A stretch of DNA of 6,682 nucleotides from contig QMQC01000101.1 in NCBI GenBank assembly GCA_003648875.1, positions 1 to 6,682 on the forward strand, in the 5' to 3' direction. This stretch comes from Actinomycetota bacterium. Its GTDB lineage: Bacteria; Actinomycetota; Acidimicrobiia; Spongiisociales; UBA5794. This document shows positions 1-5,943 of this stretch, in pieces. A program made the translations under genes and the position numbers. The stretch's first letter is position 1. Each line of letters begins with the position of its first letter. The notes beneath the pieces were generated by a model. That model did not search any database. It saw only the letters and a list, made by a program, of their open reading frames with translations, and was not told the DNA's origin.

Positions 1-852
1 CTCACCGTCCCTCAACTCAACACCGACCGCACGCCCGTTCTCGATGCGGATCTTCTCAACGGGCGCGTCCGTCCGAATCTCGACACCTCTCGACCGAGCG
101 AACGACGCCATCGCCTGTGTGATACCTCCCATGCCGCCCTTCACCAATCTCCAGGCACCCAACTCGCCGTCAAGCTCGCCAATCGCCATGTGAAAGAACG
201 GGATCGCAGACCCGGGTTGATCGAGGCTGGCGAAGTTACCCGAGAAACAGTCCGAGGCGTACATGCTCCTGACCATGGGGCTCTCGAACCAACGTTCAAT
301 CATGTTGCGAGCGCTTCCCGTCAGCATCTGCGCCAACCGATAGCGCTGCTCGGGCGACAGCTTGCGGATGTCCATTCCCATGCCGGCGAGCGCCGTGATG
401 TCGCGGAAGCCTGCGTCGAGTTTGGGTGGCTCGCGCAACATCTGATTGCGCAGGACGGCACCGATCTCCTGAACCATCGTGCTGAACCTCTCGATAGCCC
501 CGAAGTCGGTGGTCGAGAAACGCTCGACTTCCCTGCGGTCGTGCTCCTCGTCATCGGTGAAGAAGATGTAGTCATCTCCACAGACGGCCAACGCTCCATC
601 GAGCGGAAGCATCTCAAAACCGTGACGTCTCAGTTCGAGGTCTCGGATGACCTTGGACTGAAGGAGGCTGACCACATACGAGACTGTGGAGATGCGAAAG
701 CCGGGATGTATCTCTTCGGTAACTACTGAGCCCCCGACGATGGGCCGTTGTTCGAGCACCAGAGTCTTCAATCCAGCGCTGCCGAGATAGCCAGCGGCAG
801 TCAGACCGTTGTGGCCGGCTCCGATCACGATGGCGTCATACGTCTCACTCAT
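1..852 (-). CDS. Phytoene-dehydrogenase-like FAD-dependent oxidoreductase, N-terminal part (runs off left edge)
   Basis: The reading frame opens with ATG at 852-850 and stays open for 284 codons to base 1, so the C-terminus lies outside the window. Residues 5-34 form a textbook Rossmann dinucleotide-binding fold: strand YDAIVIGAG, glycines G11, G13 and G16 in GAGHNG, and an acidic E34 at the end of strand 2 to hold the FAD ribose. It is followed by the VGGS segment (39-42) typical of the carotenoid desaturase / PYROXD2-like amine-oxidase superfamily. Residues 255-261 (KGGMGGI) match the family's conserved glycine-rich stretch preceding a second nucleotide-contacting region. Family proteins are usually about 500 residues, so a little over half is present. 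The substrate cannot be read from this part; no carotenoid synthesis gene is in the window, so a pigment role is not supported. There is no close Shine-Dalgarno: GGAG lies about 14 bases before the ATG. No alternative in-frame start is obvious. Confidence 0.9.
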   Translation of the reverse strand, partial: MSETYDAIVIGAGHNGLTAAGYLGSAGLKTLVLEQRPIVGGSVVTEEIHPGFRISTVSYVVSLLQSKVIRDLELRRHGFEMLPLDGALAVCGDDYIFFTDDEEHDRREVERFSTTDFGAIERFSTMVQEIGAVLRNQMLREPPKLDAGFRDITALAGMGMDIRKLSPEQRYRLAQMLTGSARNMIERWFESPMVRSMYASDCFSGNFASLDQPGSAIPFFHMAIGELDGELGAWRLVKGGMGGITQAMASFARSRGVEIRTDAPVEKIRIENGRAVGVELRDGE

Positions 853-893
853 TGTGTGGTTTGTGACTCCGATACGGGACCGTTCTTCGATCG

Positions 894-921
894 AGCATAC
901 CAATCCGACGGTCGCTGAGAA
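894..921 (-). promoter_or_regulatory. Possible promoter of the FAD oxidoreductase gene
   Basis: Read on the minus strand, TTCTCA (921-916) and TATGCT (899-894) are separated by 16 bases and resemble a sigma70-type -35/-10 pair, the -10 box fitting TANNNT. Transcription would start near 887, leaving a leader of about 35 bases before the ATG at 852. The -35 match is only four of six, so this is a weak prediction. Confidence 0.27.
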
Positions 922-1041
922 TTCCGCCCATTCGACCTCCATATGCTTGAAGGAGCCCCTCGGAACACATGCAAGACGGCCGTCCGTGACACTGCAAGTC
1001 CACGTCACGACACTGATTCGTCCAGCGGGGTGACAGCGGCT

Positions 1042-1047
1042 TAGAGT
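1042..1047 (+). promoter_or_regulatory. Possible -10 element of a leaderless transcript
   Basis: TAGAGT fits the TANNNT -10 consensus and ends exactly 7 bases before the ATG at 1055. In actinobacteria this spacing would put the transcription start on the A of the start codon, giving a leaderless mRNA. That would explain why the small gene downstream has no ribosome binding site. No convincing -35 box is visible. Confidence 0.3.
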
Positions 1048-1054
1048 GTCGTAC

Positions 1055-1198
1055 ATGGGACCACTCATCGCCATTGCCATCTTCGCTGTGGTCAGCGTGG
1101 CGATTGTTCTCATTGGACGACGCATGGCGAGCCAGACAGCGCGGTGGAAAGTCGAGTCCGACGGTCTCGACGAAGAAGAGACTGAACAAGACCAGTAG
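1055..1198 (+). CDS. Small single-span membrane protein (47 aa), unknown function
   Basis: This short frame runs from ATG at 1055 to TAG at 1196-1198 and gives 47 residues. Residues 3-20 are an uninterrupted hydrophobic helix (Pro, Leu, Ile, Ala, Phe, Val), followed at once by G-R-R (21-23), an inside-positive anchor. A short amphipathic stretch then leads to a strongly acidic tail (39-46, D-E-E-E-T-E-Q-D). This layout suggests a membrane-anchored miniprotein with its charged tail in the cytoplasm. It sits alone between a divergent oxidoreductase gene and mmsA, about 200 bases from each. No Shine-Dalgarno precedes it, but a TANNNT box 7 bases upstream allows leaderless translation. I do not recognise a family. 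The main alternative is a chance open frame; the well-shaped helix, stop-transfer arginines and acidic tail argue against that. Confidence 0.5.
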   Translation: MGPLIAIAIFAVVSVAIVLIGRRMASQTARWKVESDGLDEEETEQDQ

Positions 1199-1323
1199 GA
1201 GCATCGGCACCAAGCGGGCAGGGCCTTCGTCGGCGATACCGCCCTTGTGACCGTGAAACTGGTCAACCTCTCTCGCCATTACGCTTCTTTGGAGAGAGAT
1301 GGCCACCGCACACCTTCGAGGAT

Positions 1324-1352
1324 TGGACAAGGATCGCTTTCCTACCAATAAT
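1324..1352 (+). promoter_or_regulatory. Sigma70-type promoter of mmsA
   Basis: TGGACA (1324-1329) and AATAAT (1347-1352) each match the sigma70 consensus in five of six positions and are separated by the optimal 17 bases. Transcription would start near 1359, leaving a leader of about 36 bases that contains a 12-bp palindrome and the GGAG ribosome binding site of mmsA. Confidence 0.55.
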
Positions 1353-1371
1353 CGATGACTGGGCCGAGAGA

Positions 1372-1383
1372 ACAACTAGTTGT
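1372..1383 (+). promoter_or_regulatory. 12-bp perfect palindrome in the mmsA leader, candidate operator
   Basis: ACAACTAGTTGT is a perfect inverted repeat lying about 13-24 bases downstream of the predicted transcription start and ending against the GGAG ribosome binding site. A dimeric repressor bound here would block transcription of mmsA. A perfect 12-mer palindrome is expected once or twice by chance in a window this size, so the position rather than the sequence alone makes it a candidate. No regulator gene for it is adjacent. Confidence 0.35.
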
Positions 1384-1394
1384 GGAGTGATGTC

Positions 1395-2909
1395 ATGGCG
1401 AAACGTCTGAAGTACCTGGTCGATGGCGAGTGGCTGGAAACCGAGAGTGGTGTCTACTACGAGATCACGAACAGCAGTACCGGTGAGGTCATGGCCGAGG
1501 CGCCACGGTGTACTACCGCAGAGGTCGACTCAGCAGTGGCAGCAGCGGCGGCCGCATTTCCGGCATGGCGCGACACGCCTGTGACGCAACGGGTTCAGGT
1601 CATGTTCCGGCTCAAGGCGCTGCTCGAAGCCGAGCTGCACGATCTTGCCGTCCTTCTTTCGACCGAGATGGGGAAGACGTACGGCGAAGCTCGCGGTGAT
1701 GTCCTGAAAGCGATCGAGGTCGTCGAGGTGGCTTGTGGCACACCTGCTGCCATGCTCGGCGACTCTCTGATGAATGTCGCGGATGGCTATGACACGGTGA
1801 CATTCCGTGAGCCGATGGGAGTCTTCGTCGGCATCGTACCGTGGAACTTTCCGGCGATGATCCCCATGGGGTGGATGATGCCATTGGCTGTTACTACGGG
1901 GAACACATTCGTCCTCAAAGCCGCATCGTACGTTCCACAGACCGCAATGCGCATGGCCGAGTTGCTCGAGGAAGCGGGCCTTCCGCCGGGTGTGTTCAAC
2001 CTGGTCACATGCTCCAGGCATGAAGCGGAGCAGCTCCTTGCTCATCCCGATGTTCAAGGCGTGTCGTTCGTCGGATCGACGGCGGTCGGACGGCACATCT
2101 ACTCGACCGCTGCTGCAAATGGCAAACGAGTTCAAGCCCTCACCGAGGCCAAGAATCATGCACTCGTGCTGCGCGACGCCCCTATTCGGGCCACCGCGGA
2201 GCGCATCGTCAACTCCTCCTTCGGATGTGCTGGTGAGCGCTGCATGGCGTTGCCTGTTGTCGTAGTTGAGGATGAGATCGCAGACGAATTGGTCGAGGCG
2301 ATCACCGAATTGGCACGGCAACGCAAGATGGGACCCGCATGGGATCCGTCGACCGAACTAGGGCCGTTGGTCAACGCCGATCACTATGACTTTGTGTCCG
2401 GGTGGATTGACAAGTCGATCGAGGAAGGTGCGGTTCCGGTGCTCGATGGCCGTTCGGCGAGCGTGGAAGGGCACGAGGATGGATACTTCATGGGCCCGAC
2501 GATCCTAGATCAGATCACGCCGGACATGGAATGCGGTCAGCAGGAAGTGTTCGGCCCGGTGGTGTATATCAAGCGGGTCTCGGGATTCGAGGAGGGTATC
2601 GAAGCCATCAACGCGAATGAGTTTGCGAACGGCGCGTCAATATTCACATTGAGCGGCCGCCACGCCAGAGAATTCGCCCGTCGCGTTGATGCTGGAATGG
2701 TTGGAGTCAACGTCGGAATCCCCGTTCCGATGTCTGTGTTCCCATTCACAGGGCACAAGAACAGCTTCTTCGGTGACCTGCACGTCATGGGGCGTGACGG
2801 CATCATGTTCTTCACCGAGACCAAGGCGGTCACCAGCTACTGGTTCGACGACGACGCATTGAAAGGCGAGAAGGTCGGCACCTGGGAGGGGACGATGACG
2901 AGGAGCTGA
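1395..2909 (+). CDS. mmsA: Methylmalonate-semialdehyde dehydrogenase (CoA-acylating)
   Basis: This 504-residue protein has the usual length of the MMSDH branch of the aldehyde dehydrogenase superfamily. The branch converts (methyl)malonate semialdehyde, NAD+ and CoA to propionyl-CoA or acetyl-CoA, NADH and CO2 in valine, inositol or pyrimidine breakdown, in the cytosol. Visible landmarks are PWNFPAMIP with oxyanion Asn151, GNTFVLK with cofactor Lys175, GSTAVG (227-232) in the NAD site, SFGCAGERCMALP with nucleophile Cys283, and EVFGPV starting at Glu384. At the place where hydrolytic ALDHs carry the general-base Glu (ELGGK), this protein reads L249-T-E-A-K, so the base is absent, as expected for a CoA-acylating enzyme. 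ATG 1395 is chosen over TTG 1380 because GGAG at 1384-1387 lies 7 bases before it. A good promoter precedes it; no partner gene such as mmsB or an iol gene follows. A related CoA-acylating semialdehyde substrate is possible. Confidence 0.9.
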   Translation: MAKRLKYLVDGEWLETESGVYYEITNSSTGEVMAEAPRCTTAEVDSAVAAAAAAFPAWRDTPVTQRVQVMFRLKALLEAELHDLAVLLSTEMGKTYGEARGDVLKAIEVVEVACGTPAAMLGDSLMNVADGYDTVTFREPMGVFVGIVPWNFPAMIPMGWMMPLAVTTGNTFVLKAASYVPQTAMRMAELLEEAGLPPGVFNLVTCSRHEAEQLLAHPDVQGVSFVGSTAVGRHIYSTAAANGKRVQALTEAKNHALVLRDAPIRATAERIVNSSFGCAGERCMALPVVVVEDEIADELVEAITELARQRKMGPAWDPSTELGPLVNADHYDFVSGWIDKSIEEGAVPVLDGRSASVEGHEDGYFMGPTILDQITPDMECGQQEVFGPVVYIKRVSGFEEGIEAINANEFANGASIFTLSGRHAREFARRVDAGMVGVNVGIPVPMSVFPFTGHKNSFFGDLHVMGRDGIMFFTETKAVTSYWFDDDALKGEKVGTWEGTMTRS

Positions 2910-3045
2910 TCGCCCTTCAGCACCGTGTGGACGACAGCCGAATCGCAATTCTCTGCGCGTAAGTGCTCATGCTTGGAATCTCGGCTCCGGGATCCCCGAT
3001 ACACCGACATCGAGCGCCAAGACATGGCCGTCATGTTCACAAGCT

Positions 3046-3324
3046 GTGGCGCTGTTGCACACGCCGACCGTCGCAACGGTGCTGCGCGATCCTCCTGTGC
3101 GTTCACTCGATCGTTCGGAGCGCCATGTCATGGCCTATGCGCCTCTCAGGTTGGCTCCCTGGGGAGTGGCCATTGGAGCGAGCGAGTCGGAAGTGATGGT
3201 ATCGGTGACCGGCTTGCGGACAGTGATGGTGGTGTTTGGCTCATCGGCGGTTGGCGTGCTGGTCGCCGGACTGCTGCTTGCCATCCATACATGCCAGAGG
3301 TATCGGCGCGGTCACGTCCGGTGA
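3046..3324 (+). pseudogene. Fragment of a Cache-type membrane sensor (end of sensing domain plus one TM helix)
   Basis: The frame from GTG 3046 to TGA 3322-3324 encodes 92 residues. Residues 27-54 (HVMAYAPLRLAPWGVAIG, then ASESEVMVSV) closely resemble, from memory, the closing segment of extracytoplasmic Cache domains in sensor kinases, where an APL..APWGV motif is followed by an acidic helix. Residues 59-80 are a hydrophobic membrane helix, and the protein ends 12 residues later with Arg-rich HTCQRYRRGHVR. A functional sensor would have an upstream first membrane helix and a full Cache fold, then HAMP and kinase or cyclase output. Neither is present: the 135 bases upstream have no convincing continuation in any frame, and the downstream side runs into transposase-like sequence. 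There is no ribosome binding site. I read it as the relic of a sensor histidine kinase or diguanylate cyclase gene. A short functional membrane protein is the alternative. Confidence 0.42.
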
Positions 3325-3502
3325 TGTGGTGTATCGATGATGCCGCGTCGGCCTTGTTGGCCGATTGCTGGTTCCAGTGCTGGGGTCACCTCCTTGAGAT
3401 CGTCTAGTTCGATGAGTCGGAGGCGGGTTTGGGCGAGGCTCTCGGAGCCATGTAGCGCCTAGCGATGGCCCATTGGTCGTGTCGGTCGGTGCGGTCGATC
3501 TC
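3312..3502 (-). pseudogene. Decayed transposase C-terminus, probably IS256-family
   Basis: On the minus strand, 3502-3449 reads EIDRTDRHDQWAIARRYM. This resembles the end of IS256-family (MULE-type) transposases, where a W-x-x-x-R-R-Y-M signature precedes a short variable tail. A one-base shift at about 3450 moves the reading to GSESLAQTRLRLIELDDL and onward (3449-3363), which continues that kind of tail and terminates at 3314-3312. Neither frame alone makes a sensible protein, so the gene is broken. The catalytic DDE core, which should lie toward higher coordinates, is not recognisable between 3505 and 3683. The fragment abuts the end of the Cache-sensor fragment on the other strand, as expected if an element inserted there and then decayed. 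Recognition is from memory of the motif only; no terminal inverted repeats could be assigned. Confidence 0.38.
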
Positions 3503-3504
3503 AC

Positions 3505-3683
3505 AACTCAAACGGTTTGGCACGCGTCGTGATCCGCGAATACTCCAACAGACCATCGCTGATCGTCACATCCTCCCGACGACGCACCGGGTGCTGCGGT
3601 CTGTCTCGCCGATTAATGCTCTTTCCGGTCGATGTGTGCACTATCCTGTCCATAGAAGCACACCTGATGGAGCCCGCACGACC
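3505..3683. other. Intergenic leader of the orphan regulator, no gene recognised
   Basis: This stretch between the transposase relic and the orphan regulator has no convincing gene. A minus-strand frame is open across it and ends at 3501 (tail ...DGLLEYSRITTRAKPFEL), but it continues antisense through the regulator's receiver domain and I recognise no family. A lone TANNNT -10-like box, TATCCT at 3642-3647, could start a transcript near 3654, about 30 bases before the regulator's ATG. GGAG at 3669-3672 lies 11 bases before that ATG and is its probable ribosome binding site. Confidence 0.3.
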
Positions 3684-4340
3684 ATGACCGACCCATTGCT
3701 CACCGTGATGCTGATAGAAGATGATGACGACGATCGCGTCATCATCGAAGATCTCATCGAAGGGATCACAACCTGGGACATCGAATTTGACTGCGTCTCG
3801 ACCTACGAAGAGGGCTTGGAGGCGGTCGAGCAGAATCGTCACGACGTCTACCTGATCGATTATCGGCTCGGTCGGCATTCAGGTATAGATCTTGTGCGCG
3901 AGGCGATCCGTCGCGGGTGCACCCGTCCACTTTTCATCCTCACGGGACAGGGAGGTCACGAGGTCGATGTCCAAGCAAGCGACTCGGGCGCCGCTGGGTA
4001 TCTGGAGATGGGGCACCTCGATAGCGTGCTCCTCGAACGATCGATCAGGTTCGGCCTCGGATCGCATAGGTCGGCAGCGTCACATGCCCATAGTGTTGCT
4101 CGACCGGGCGACCTCCAACTCCAAATCGCACTAGCGCGGGGTGCGACCGTTCGTGATGCTGCGAAAGCAGCCGGCGTTGCAGAGCGCACGGCACACCGCC
4201 GACTGACCGACCCGGCATTTCGAGCCGAAGTGGATCGAATTCGGGAGGAATTGCGGCTCAAGATCGTGGAACAGGTCGCAACTCAGCTTTCGGGCGAGCA
4301 GTTTTCGGCACCGGACTCTGAGCTACCTTCGGACGGCTGA
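3684..4340 (+). CDS. Orphan response regulator: receiver domain with C-terminal helix-turn-helix
   Basis: The 218-residue protein begins with a receiver domain (about 7-126). It has an acidic pocket after strand 1 (E12, D13 and a run of Asp to D17), phosphoacceptor D59 in YLIDYRLG and T87 in LFILTG. The near-invariant Lys of receivers, in the position usually read as DYLVKG, is replaced: the sequence is GYLEMG with Met109. The C-terminal part (about 144-198) contains a helix-turn-helix, ATVRDAAKAAGVAERTAHRRL (154-174), followed by a charged helix (177-198, DPAFRAEVDRIREELR). This resembles small actinobacterial or phage HTH modules rather than the OmpR, NarL or NtrC outputs. ATG 3684 is chosen because it directly starts the receiver and has GGAG 11 bases upstream; an in-frame extension to 3465 has no domain content. 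No kinase is co-transcribed. It probably binds DNA, with activation by phosphorylation altered or absent. Confidence 0.82.
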   Translation: MTDPLLTVMLIEDDDDDRVIIEDLIEGITTWDIEFDCVSTYEEGLEAVEQNRHDVYLIDYRLGRHSGIDLVREAIRRGCTRPLFILTGQGGHEVDVQASDSGAAGYLEMGHLDSVLLERSIRFGLGSHRSAASHAHSVARPGDLQLQIALARGATVRDAAKAAGVAERTAHRRLTDPAFRAEVDRIREELRLKIVEQVATQLSGEQFSAPDSELPSDG

Positions 4341-4531
4341 CGGGTCTCTTTCAGCTGGGGGGGGGTGTTCGGTGTTGTGACCGTCGTGAGCCAGTATCGG
4401 TCGATGCCAGGCACCGCATCGACGAGTCCACGGTAGGACGTCGGTTTCGTCACGAATCCAGCGGCCTGTATGTCATATGCCGTGTGGACGTGATCTTCCA
4501 CAGCTGATGTTGTGAACACGACGTGTGTGCC
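4283..4531 (-). pseudogene. C-terminal half of an Rcp1-like response regulator, 5' part lost
   Basis: Minus-strand 4531-4358 reads as the second half of a stand-alone receiver: VVFTTSAVEDH (conserved Thr/Ser after strand 4), then the helix TAYDIQAAG and FVTKP with the conserved Lys (codon 4447-4445) and Pro. It ends in GIDRYWLTTVTTP, the pattern closing Rcp1-type single-domain regulators. The first half with the Asp pocket and phosphoacceptor is missing: the frame hits TGA at 4579-4577, and the codons between read as unrelated low-content sequence. After VTTPN the frame passes a run of nine C (G on the plus strand, 4357-4365) and continues 28 residues antisense to the orphan regulator. With eight C it would stop at once after NTPPS, a more natural end. 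No start with a ribosome binding site is present; GTG 4519 would give only a fragment. I call it a relic. Confidence 0.55.
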
Positions 4532-4570
4532 CTGTGAAGTGGTGGAGATTGGGTTAGGTCCCTCGGGCTT

Positions 4571-4592
4571 GAGGGGTCACCGTGTGACCCTC
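4571..4592. repeat. Hyphenated palindrome GGGTCAC-CGT-GTGACCC
   Basis: Two perfect 7-base arms (4574-4580 and 4584-4590) flank a 3-base spacer. GAG and CTC extend the symmetry outward past one unpaired G. It lies 58 bases beyond the stop codon of the histidine kinase and points in no coding direction. As RNA it would fold a stable GC-rich hairpin that could protect or end the kinase operon transcript, but no U-run follows on the minus strand, so it is not a classic terminator. As DNA it has the form of a dimeric regulator site. Confidence 0.45.
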
Positions 4593-4650
4593 AGCGAGTT
4601 CATCCACGAGCTCGTAAGGAGATGCCGTGCGGTGAGCCGGCCTGGACGTA

Positions 4651-5943
4651 CTAGCTGTCCGGAACGAGGGGGAGCTGGATCACGATCCCTGCGCCGCTGT
4701 GAGTTACGGACTCCCCGATGGTCAGCGTACCGCCTGCTCCCTCGACGGTCCTTCTCACGATGTCGAGGCCGAGACCGGTCGAGTCGCCGCTTGACATACC
4801 GCGGTCGATGACAGATCCATCGCCGAAGCCAGATCCAGCATCCTCAACGGACAAGAGGACGGCTTTCGGCCCGATCTCCACTTGTACGAGGAACGGCGTT
4901 CCGTGTGGTGTGTGGGCAAGAACGTTCTCGATCAGCGCATCGACCATAGCTTCAGCATCCCCATCAGGGATGGCAACAGGAGCGGAATCATCGTCAACGT
5001 CAACGTCGACGATGCGTCCCTGTTCGTGAGCAAGGGGATGCCAGAAGTCGACTCGTCTGATCACCACGGCGGCGAGATCGCACCACTCCTCTGACTCTCT
5101 GCGAACCGGGCGCCGCGCCTCACGGATGACGAAATCGGTCGTTCGCTGCAGCTCGTCGAGATCTGTGTTGAGGCGATCCTTGTCCGGACCCTCGGCCAGG
5201 CCATCGACACTGAGTCTTGCCGCCGTCAAAGGAGTGCGCAACCGGTGGGCAAGATCGGCAGCCGACTCGCGTTCGGCCTGGAGAAGCCGACCAATGCGAT
5301 CTGCGAGTCGGTTCAGTTCAAGGCCTACTTCCTCGATCTCGGGTGGGCCGGCCGGGTCAACGCGCATCGAGAGATCACCGTGGCCAAGTGTGCGTGCCGT
5401 GGCTGATAGATCGTTGATTGGCTCGACCATCGAGCGACCCAATCGGTCTGCAACCCACGCTGCCATCGCCACAAGAGCGACACCCAGGAGCCCAAGGATG
5501 ATCCAGCTACGACTTACCCCCGAGTTCATCGTGTCGTCCGAGACGAATACGCGCACAACGGCCGTCGACCCGTCCGACTGGATGACAGGAATGTACACAG
5601 CCTGACCGCCTTCGACCACGGCAATGAACGAACTTCCGTCGAGAGCGAGCGTCACATCTTCATCCGACGGCACCGCGAGACCAATGACCGATCCGCCAGG
5701 AAAGATCACGGACCCATTGACCGAATCGATGTGTCCCTCACCGACTGTGGTGACCGCTGTTTCAAGGCCGTTCTCGACCGAGAGCACAGAGAGGACCCGA
5801 GCGAGGCTTTCGGCATCGCGCTCGGCGGCTGAGATCGCACGATCGTGCGCCAGATCGCTCACGAGGATGAAAAGTGGAACAAGGAACGCCAGGACAACCA
5901 TCGTGGTTACGGCAACGGTCAGGAGTATGAGTCGACGTCTCAC
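4651..5943 (-). CDS. Membrane sensor histidine kinase of a two-component pair
   Basis: This 430-residue transmembrane kinase senses an external signal and phosphorylates the regulator encoded just upstream. In order: membrane helix 1 (5-28) after an Arg-rich start (VRRRL), an extracytoplasmic sensor of about 115 residues (29-145) with no family I can name, helix 2 (146-165), a HAMP linker (166-222), the H-box AHRLRTPLTA with phosphoacceptor His233, N-box ALIENVLAHTP with Asn340, G1 box VEDAGSGFG (D368, G370, G372) and G2 box TGLGLDIV (389-396). All ATP-binding motifs are intact, so the enzyme should be active. The H-box reads HRLRTP rather than HELRTP, a variant common in actinobacterial kinases. 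The GTG start at 5943-5941 overlaps the regulator's TGA by four bases (GTGA), implying translational coupling. A longer frame reaches 6087, but its extra 48 residues are Arg-rich antisense noise inside the regulator gene. Confidence 0.93.
   Translation of the reverse strand: MRRRLILLTVAVTTMVVLAFLVPLFILVSDLAHDRAISAAERDAESLARVLSVLSVENGLETAVTTVGEGHIDSVNGSVIFPGGSVIGLAVPSDEDVTLALDGSSFIAVVEGGQAVYIPVIQSDGSTAVVRVFVSDDTMNSGVSRSWIILGLLGVALVAMAAWVADRLGRSMVEPINDLSATARTLGHGDLSMRVDPAGPPEIEEVGLELNRLADRIGRLLQAERESAADLAHRLRTPLTAARLSVDGLAEGPDKDRLNTDLDELQRTTDFVIREARRPVRRESEEWCDLAAVVIRRVDFWHPLAHEQGRIVDVDVDDDSAPVAIPDGDAEAMVDALIENVLAHTPHGTPFLVQVEIGPKAVLLSVEDAGSGFGDGSVIDRGMSSGDSTGLGLDIVRRTVEGAGGTLTIGESVTHSGAGIVIQLPLVPDS

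Noticed and set aside
190..729. Plus-strand open frame of 179 codons at the left edge
   Set aside because: It is antisense to the FAD oxidoreductase, whose Rossmann motif and continuous frame are clear.
845..1375. Long minus-strand open frame of 176 codons with a hydrophobic MLLLVLFSLFF segment
   Set aside because: The hydrophobic stretch is simply the antisense of the acidic tail of the 47-residue membrane protein; the rest is Arg/Ser/His-rich with no domain content, and it crosses the mmsA promoter.
1530..2321. Minus-strand open frame of 263 codons inside mmsA
   Set aside because: This is a GC-driven shadow antisense to the catalytic domain of mmsA, with His/Arg-rich composition and no motif.
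3348..3364. TCGGCC-TTGTT-GGCCGA hairpin as a terminator
   Set aside because: The stem is only 6 bp, no T-run follows on either strand, and it lies inside the transposase-like reading frame.
2925..3407. Plus-strand open frame of 160 codons after mmsA
   Set aside because: Its translation is rich in Cys, Arg and Trp with no fold-like pattern, and it overlaps the frame that carries the convincing Cache-like and membrane-helix sequence.
853..4650. tRNA genes or a CRISPR array in the gaps
   Set aside because: No tRNA T-arm with a matching acceptor stem and no set of evenly spaced direct repeats were seen in any intergenic stretch.
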